9,227 bases of DNA from Eggerthellaceae bacterium. GTDB taxonomy: Bacteria; Actinomycetota; Coriobacteriia; Coriobacteriales; Eggerthellaceae. Location: NCBI GenBank assembly GCA_003452695.1, contig DMNP01000127.1, forward strand, positions 1 through 9,227, read 5' to 3'. The notes under the pieces are model-generated. The model ran no database searches. It saw nothing but the letters and a program-made list of their open reading frames with translations, and had not been told where the DNA came from. Of this stretch, positions 7,055 through 9,227 are shown piece by piece (positions within the stretch are counted from its first letter, which is position 1; every line of letters starts with the position of its first letter). Both the position numbers and the translations under genes were made by a program.

Positions 7055-7069
7055 AAATGCTTATCATTT
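7055..7069. promoter_or_regulatory. Dyad AAATG-N5-CATTT upstream of cydD
   Basis: A perfect 5-bp inverted repeat with a 5-bp AT-rich centre sits 28 bp before the first cydD start, overlapping or just downstream of its candidate -10 box. TGAA-T-TTCA (7047-7055) abuts it. In a GC-rich genome such AT-rich dyads are often operators. The shape is loosely Fur/PerR-like, but no regulator can be named. Confidence 0.35.
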
Positions 7070-7094
7070 ACACCTACATTACCATCGTTGTCAA
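7065..7094 (-). promoter_or_regulatory. Candidate cydDC promoter
   Basis: A perfect TTGACA lies on the minus strand at 7094-7089. The best -10 at legal spacing is TAAATG (7070-7065, 18-nt spacer), a poor match, so only the -35 box is convincing. A weak -10 beside an operator-like dyad would fit a regulated promoter, but this is speculative. Confidence 0.33.
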
Positions 7095-7101
7095 TCTTGA
7101 C
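7090..7101. promoter_or_regulatory. Operator-like dyad GTCAA-TC-TTGAC between divergent promoters
   Basis: A perfect 5-2-5 inverted repeat covers most of the cydD-side -35 box and ends one base before a GTTAAC palindrome (7102-7107) that overlaps the -35 box of the plus-strand gene. A protein bound here could control both divergent genes. It does not match a site I can assign with confidence; FNR/CRP-type and Rex-type sites are similar only in a general way. Confidence 0.35.
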
Positions 7102-7102
7102 G

Positions 7103-7131
7103 TTAACTCGATTAGTCCTGTGCAGTATACT
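7103..7131 (+). promoter_or_regulatory. Promoter of the PF06541 membrane protein gene
   Basis: TTAACT (7103-7108, four of six to TTGACA), a 17-nt spacer and TATACT (7126-7131, five of six to TATAAT) form a normal sigma-70-type promoter. Transcription would start near 7138, giving a leader of about 98 nt before the ATG at 7236. The better-looking TTGACG at 7097 is 23 nt from the -10 box, too far to pair with it. Confidence 0.55.
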
Positions 7132-7137
7132 AGCTAC

Positions 7138-7224
7138 CGCCGCTGGCCGAGCCGTGGGCGGCGACGAAGCATGCGAACCGGGACCCAAAGCGGATCCGGT
7201 CACGGCCTTTCCAGAAATGAAAAG
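7138..7224 (+). other. Structured 5' leader with three successive hairpins
   Basis: Three stems lie in the predicted leader. CGCCGC (7138-7143) pairs with GCGGCG (7158-7163). ACCGG (7177-7181) pairs with CCGGT (7196-7200), extended by an A-T pair past a bulged G. CTTTCCA (7207-7213) pairs with TGAAAAG (7218-7224) around a GAAA tetraloop with one C-A mismatch. The last stem ends 2 nt before the AGGA ribosome site (7227-7230). The stems are modest and could be chance in GC-rich DNA. It does not match a riboswitch class I recognise. Confidence 0.35.
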
Positions 7225-7235
7225 CTAGGAAATCG

Positions 7236-8291
7236 ATGGCATCTGCACCTGAAACCATAGCCCAGCACGTGCTGCGCGCGCTCATGGCGCTCTCGGTCGT
7301 ATTCGGCGCGGCGCAGCTGGGCATATATCTTGCCGAAGAGGGCATCGCGGGCTTCGCCGAGCCTTGGCGCGCCGTAGTGTACGGCATGCTGGTCGCCGCC
7401 ATCGCCGCGGACTTCGCGGCCATCGTCGTGCTGGACCGCAAGCGCAAGGTGCATGCAGCCCGGATGGTGGCGCGGGGGTTGGTGGCGCTGCTGCTGCTCG
7501 CCTTCGTCTTCGACGTCCTGTTCGTTGCGAGCACGCCGCTATCGTCGGTGCTCATCTTCCAGTTCGTGTGCACCATGGTCTACCAGATGGCGAACGACCC
7601 GAACCTCGACCGCCACGCGCCGCGCGAGGGGGGCTTCCGCGGTGCGATACCGCTTAGCTTCTTCAATTTGTTCTGGATATTCACCATTTGCAGCGTGCTC
7701 GGCCTGATTGGGGAGACGCTGGTAAGCCTCGTGCGCGACGGCCATTGGGAATCGCGCGCGGGCTTCGTGTTCGGCCCCTTCTCGCCCATATACGGAGTTG
7801 GCGCGGTGCTGATAACGGCGGCGCTGAACCTGTTCCACGACCGCAACCCGGTGGCGCTGTTCCTTATAGGGGGCACCGTCGGGGCCGTATTCGAGTATTT
7901 CGCCGGATGGTTCTTCGAAACGGCGTTCGGCATCGTCGCCTGGAGCTACGAGGGGCACCCCTTCAATTTCCACGGTCACACGAGCTTGCCGATGGCGGCT
8001 GTCTGGGGACTGATCGGGCTGGGATGGATGAAGCTGGCCCTGCCCTACGTAATGCTGTTCATCGACCGCATTCCCCTGCGCATGCGCGTGCCGCTTACCG
8101 CGGTGGGAGCCGTGCTGCTGCTTACCGACGCTATCCTGACGGTCGTCGCCTTGGATTGCTGGTACCAGCGCATGCTGGGAAACCCGATTAGCACGCCGTG
8201 GCAGGAGCTGTGCGCGCAGCACTTCGACGACGAGTTCATGCGGAAGCGCTTCGAAACCATGTCGATGTGGCCGGTCCTGGCCGACCGATAA
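7236..8291 (+). CDS. PF06541-family polytopic membrane protein (putative ABC-transporter type IV / CmpB)
   Basis: This 351-residue integral membrane protein has about eight or nine hydrophobic segments, near residues 13-32, 45-66, 80-98, 102-118, 140-163, 182-199, 205-226, 251-272 and 283-306. The central part (about 139-275) carries features of the family Pfam calls ABC_trans_CmpB: FGPFSPIYGVGAVL (179-192), a VGAVFEYFAGWFFE stretch (215-228), W236 and Y238, and GHTSLPMAAVWGLIGLGW (247-264). Despite the family name no ATPase partner is adjacent, and the function is unknown; a transport role is only a database label. The N-terminal 130 residues add about four further membrane segments. The start has an AGGA ribosome site (7227-7230) 5 nt before the ATG. 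The gene is transcribed away from cydD from a shared control region and converges on the thioesterase gene. Confidence 0.83.
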   Translation: MASAPETIAQHVLRALMALSVVFGAAQLGIYLAEEGIAGFAEPWRAVVYGMLVAAIAADFAAIVVLDRKRKVHAARMVARGLVALLLLAFVFDVLFVASTPLSSVLIFQFVCTMVYQMANDPNLDRHAPREGGFRGAIPLSFFNLFWIFTICSVLGLIGETLVSLVRDGHWESRAGFVFGPFSPIYGVGAVLITAALNLFHDRNPVALFLIGGTVGAVFEYFAGWFFETAFGIVAWSYEGHPFNFHGHTSLPMAAVWGLIGLGWMKLALPYVMLFIDRIPLRMRVPLTAVGAVLLLTDAILTVVALDCWYQRMLGNPISTPWQELCAQHFDDEFMRKRFETMSMWPVLADR

Positions 8292-8326
8292 CGCGCGCCC
8301 GGATAGGCGAGGTGCAGCTCCAGCTG

Positions 8327-8356
8327 CCGCCGGCTCGAGCCATCTCGGCCCGGCGG
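8327..8356. terminator. Hairpin between convergent genes, possible bidirectional terminator
   Basis: CCGCCGG (8327-8333) pairs with CCGGCGG (8350-8356). Inside, after one C-C mismatch and a T-G wobble, CGAG (8336-8339) pairs with CTCG (8344-8347) around a CCAT loop, so the 30-nt element is symmetric. A second stem GCAGCT-CC-AGCTGC (8314-8327) abuts it. It lies 35 bp after the plus-strand stop and 31 bp beyond the minus-strand stop, the expected place for a shared terminator. Neither strand has a T-run after the stem, so it is not a canonical intrinsic terminator. Confidence 0.45.
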
Positions 8357-8386
8357 ACAGGACAGCCGGAGCTTGCAACCGAAGGG

Positions 8387-9112
8387 TTATCCGAGTTCGA
8401 TGGCGCCGGTGAAGGCGACCGTTCCGTCTTCGCGCACGCCCTTCGACCGCACCATCGCGTCTTCAACGAGCGTGTGCATGGCCAACGGCTCGCCCGGCAC
8501 CACTTCGTAGCGATAGTCGATTTGCAGCGACCGGATGCACTCGTGTTCGTCGGGACGCAGGGCCTCCACGATGTAGTTCGCATAGCGCGCATTGTTCACG
8601 TGCCCGTTCAAATCGATGTCGGAATAGCTCGGCACGATCTGGACCACGGGGCGGTTGCCCTCTTCGAACGCGTGGATCTTGCGCGGCTTGCGCTCGAAGG
8701 CGCGCGCCGAATCGTATTCGTCGGCGGGCTCGTACACGTCCTTCATCGACGCGAACTTGCGCGACTCCACGTTCATCAGCACCCATTCGGACGTAGCCTT
8801 CACTATCTCGTTGCCCTGTTCGTCGCGAAACGAGAAATCGCGCTGGAACGAGAAGCGCGAAGGCGAATGGGGCCACGTGCGCGCGAGAAGCTTCTGGAAA
8901 TGGCGCGGCGGGCTGACCACCTCGTACTTCTGGCGCACGACCACCCAGATAACACCCTGGCGCAGCATGTCGTCGCGACCGATGCCCATCTGTTCGGCAT
9001 GCACGGTGGCCAGGTCCTGGCACATGTCGAACACGGCAAACGGATGCAGTCTGCCGTAGCGGTCGAAATCCATCCAACGCAGGCGGTAATCGAAATCAAA
9101 GTGCAAGGACAT
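8387..9112 (-). CDS. Acyl-ACP thioesterase (FatA/FatB-like, double hotdog)
   Basis: This 241-residue cytoplasmic enzyme should hydrolyse acyl-acyl carrier protein to free fatty acid, ending chain growth. Two hotdog halves are visible: the first (about 1-125) begins LHFDFDYRLRWMDFDRYGRL and contains the helix FAVFDMCQDLATVHAEQMG (25-43); the second holds SDIDLNGHVNNARYANYIVEAL (164-185). D167, N169 and H171 match the DxNxH catalytic residues of plant FatB, and E203 in DYRYE fits the catalytic Glu. The Cys that follows this Glu in plant enzymes is Val here. Chain-length preference cannot be read from sequence. The frame opens at an ATG at 9136, but the ATG at 9112 is preferred because AAGGGAG lies at good spacing (about 7 nt) before it and the family domain starts at once. 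No promoter is visible in the 115 bp upstream, so it may be cotranscribed with a gene beyond the right edge. Confidence 0.9.
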   Translation of the reverse strand: MSLHFDFDYRLRWMDFDRYGRLHPFAVFDMCQDLATVHAEQMGIGRDDMLRQGVIWVVVRQKYEVVSPPRHFQKLLARTWPHSPSRFSFQRDFSFRDEQGNEIVKATSEWVLMNVESRKFASMKDVYEPADEYDSARAFERKPRKIHAFEEGNRPVVQIVPSYSDIDLNGHVNNARYANYIVEALRPDEHECIRSLQIDYRYEVVPGEPLAMHTLVEDAMVRSKGVREDGTVAFTGAIELG

Positions 9113-9186
9113 GCCTATCTCCCTTCTTCCGGGCATGCAGCTCGATGCATCGCCGGCAACGGGTTCGCGGTCCCCGGCCGCCGGCG

Positions 9187-9212
9187 CAGCGGTCCGGCCC
9201 GGCCGGCCGCTG
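9187..9212. other. Long GC hairpin upstream of the thioesterase gene
   Basis: CAGCGG-T-CCGGCC (9187-9199) is followed after one C by its complement GGCCGG-CCGCTG (9201-9212): twelve pairs interrupted by a single bulged T. The true loop must open one or two inner pairs. It lies in a very GC-rich end segment (9137-9227) with no readable gene. It could mark the end of a neighbouring transcription unit or be a repeat; no T-run follows on either strand. Confidence 0.4.
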
Positions 9213-9227
9213 GGACGGGGAGAGGGG

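Noticed and set aside
7539..8378. 279-codon minus-strand frame opposite the PF06541 gene
   Set aside because: Antisense shadow of a gene with clear membrane segments and family motifs; Gln/Arg/His-rich with no domain.
9113..9136. Thioesterase start at 9136
   Set aside because: The ATG at 9112 has a clear AAGGGAG site and matches the beginning of the family domain; the upstream ATG has only a weak site.
1..9227. Defence island, CRISPR array, prophage or insertion sequence
   Set aside because: No regularly spaced repeats, integrase, transposase, nuclease-defence or phage structural genes were found; the genes are mostly housekeeping.

Overview
The window is a chromosomal stretch of a GC-rich bacterium. 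Several genes have a clear Shine-Dalgarno site, including one with the full TAAGGAGGT. The gene mix (a CydDC-type exporter, a PF06541 membrane protein, a bacterial acyl-ACP thioesterase, and an Ala/Asp-rich protein upstream of a MutY-type glycosylase) fits an anaerobic actinobacterium, most likely Coriobacteriia/Eggerthellaceae. That taxonomic call is an inference from gene content and style and cannot be proven from the window alone.

Layout, left to right. (1) At 390-1 (minus) lies the N-terminal 130 codons of an A/G-specific adenine glycosylase (mutY) that runs off the left edge. It starts 3 nt after the stop of a 647-residue protein (2337-394, minus) with a helical TPR-like N-terminus, a long low-complexity linker and an AAA+-like C-terminus that keeps a Walker B but has no recognisable P-loop. 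The two genes look like one operon served by a promoter near 2380. (2) A 410-bp gap (2338-2747) holds that promoter and RBS, a small GC hairpin and a pentameric low-complexity stretch; I see no gene in it. (3) A HAD-IB phosphatase gene (3452-2748, minus) has its own promoter a few bases before the start codon, preceded by an 8-bp-arm palindrome (3506-3532) that looks like a dispersed REP-type element. (4) cydC (5288-3549) and cydD (7027 or 7006-5285), both minus, overlap by ATGA and encode the two half-transporters of a CydDC thiol exporter needed for cytochrome bd assembly. (5) An AT-rich divergent control region (about 7028-7235) separates cydD from a PF06541 polytopic membrane protein (7236-8291, plus). 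It has back-to-back promoter candidates, two dyads, and a roughly 98-nt leader that can fold into three consecutive hairpins. (6) A convergent acyl-ACP thioesterase gene (9112-8387, minus) is separated from it by a strong hairpin at 8327-8356. The last 90 bp are very GC-rich and hold another long hairpin.

Functionally this is mostly housekeeping: DNA repair, redox/cytochrome assembly, phosphatase and lipid metabolism. I find no CRISPR array, integrase, phage gene, toxin-antitoxin pair, tRNA or rRNA. The most unusual items are the apparently nucleotide-binding-deficient AAA+-like protein coupled to mutY, the REP-like palindrome, and the structured leader of the PF06541 gene facing cydDC.
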